A DNA stretch of 64,000 nt from Aplectana chamaeleonis. Its lineage: Eukaryota; Nematoda; Chromadorea; Rhabditida; Cosmocercidae. Below the pieces are notes generated by a model that did not search any database, was not told the DNA's origin, and saw nothing but the letters and a program-made list of their open reading frames with translations. Position numbers and translations under genes: made by a program. Positions within the stretch are counted from its first letter, which is position 1. Each line of letters starts with the position of its first letter. Positions 62,870 to 64,000 of the stretch are shown here, one piece after another. The stretch spans positions 1-64,000 of the forward strand of contig JAPDOI010001433.1 of the NCBI GenBank assembly GCA_029168955.1. The letters are read 5' to 3'.

Positions 62870-63900
62870 GCGAAATAGGGTATGGAAGAGTTGCTAAAAA
62901 GGCTAGAGTCAACAATAATCAACTTGAGGGGTTTAAACGATTCTTTTTCAGTTAACAGCTCAGCTCCAAACGATGGGAAAAACCACCAGAAACTCAAGAA
63001 TACTGTCAGTTGCCAACGTTTTCTGCCTAGAAATGAAAAACTGAATGGGAAGTTAAGAAAAATTCATTCGATCAGCTGACGATGTGAGTAAACTCTTAAC
63101 AACCCGATGCGTGACGCAACGGCACACACTAATTCTCACCCCGAAATAGAGGGTATGTAATAGGCATGTTGAAACATAAAAATCCGATCAGTTCCGCTCC
63201 GAACAATTTTTACTCCTCAAATTTGTATTCGAACTTCCATAAAACATGGTATATTCACAATTATTGCAGACAACAATCCTTCCCCCCCAGCCTTGTACAC
63301 CCGAAACTTCGAAAGCATCTCCAAACTGTTTCATGTTCAATACCTCTCGCAGGACTTGATCACAGGCCGCAAGGGAACGCGTTTCCGCGTTTTTTTGGTG
63401 GCCTTTCTGATAACTACCTTCTTTCTTACACCTTTTTCAGATCTGAAAATTATATGAGACTTTGACGAGAAGAGCTATACGACGGTATATTGATCGCCAG
63501 AGTTCACTCTAGACAAAAAAGTTTGAGGAAAACTTTTTATTGTGCAGCACAGATGCAGAATGTGGGTGCACGGCGCTATAAGCACTGTACAAAGACTTGG
63601 AAATCGCTTTCCAAACTTTGTTTTCAAATGCAAGCCTTAGCATACAAATATGCTGGACACTTTACTCTCCTTACTTGAATCTCCTCACTTGAATCCCAAA
63701 TAAATTTTCAGATTGTTGTCTTCGAAGAAACTTATTATTAAGGGATGCTAATGACGCGAAAACGTATCAACGCGCACCCTCTGGGGCGGCATGCATGAAC
63801 GCTGCGAAGAAGGTCAGGGAGCCGCTCCGCGTCCTATGCGCGCAGCGTCGAGCCGCGCGACGGCTCCTTAGTGCATAGCGTATAATAGTGTGTGGCGGGC
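62870..63900. other. Upstream part of the CUB gene region, no element recognised
   Basis: No credible exon on either strand, although a missing 5' exon of the CUB gene could be hidden here. Confidence 0.3.
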
Positions 63901-63924
63901 GAGAATGCACTTTCCACCGCCAAC

Positions 63925-64000
63925 TCTGCTCGCGCACTTTCTGTCATCCCAGTCGCGTTTGCTTTCAATTATAGAGATGCACGGGATGACAAAAAAGTGC
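63925..64000. repeat. Inverted repeat running off the window end
   Basis: CGCACTTTCTGTCATCCC (about 63931) mirrors GGGATGACAAAAAAGTGC, which ends at base 64000. The element continues outside the window. Confidence 0.5.

Overview
The window looks like gene-poor, repeat-laden nuclear DNA of a nematode, most likely a clade V (strongylid or hookworm-type) species. That is inferred from three things: short exons with nematode-style splice sites (TTTTCAG acceptors, GTAAG/GTGAG donors), a K02A2.6-type Ty3/gypsy polyprotein, and very dense small palindromic transposons. I see no bacterial operon, rRNA gene or CRISPR array.

Two host genes could be assembled by joining exons whose reading phases fit, and they converge on each other. 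(1) Plus strand, 28587-35896: a compact protein tyrosine phosphatase in ten exons, with NRY, HCSAGVGRSG and QTFEQY motifs and one apparent extra base near 32168. (2) Minus strand, 62205 down to 45182: thirteen exons of a multi-CUB membrane protein resembling SOL-1, the auxiliary subunit of the GLR-1 AMPA-type glutamate receptor. Its 5' end lies beyond the window, and the phase of one junction does not match. A possible third gene is represented only by an orphan minus-strand exon at 3918-4037.

The rest is layered mobile DNA. Positions 1-1969 are a long-TIR element. Positions 9821-20415 are one Ty3/gypsy retrotransposon with two LTRs. Its gag is torn apart by a palindromic MITE and by two large arrays of the same 42-bp satellite in opposite orientations; its RT and RNase H each carry a catalytic-site substitution, while the integrase looks intact. 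Positions 20.4-28 kb are mostly MITEs with TTAA targets, several sharing one target site. Positions 38-43 kb hold non-LTR retrotransposon remnants and a hAT-type element that carries a third locus of the same satellite. The introns of the CUB gene (45-62 kb) contain a mariner copy, two or three hAT-like elements, nested palindromes and many hairpins.

The most interesting points are the satellite/transposon association, the chained TTAA MITEs, the hAT-type element bounded by TTCGAATA minisatellites with a perfect 8-bp target duplication, and the two host genes recovered from exons. Exon models and family names come from reading the sequence alone and were not checked by any search.
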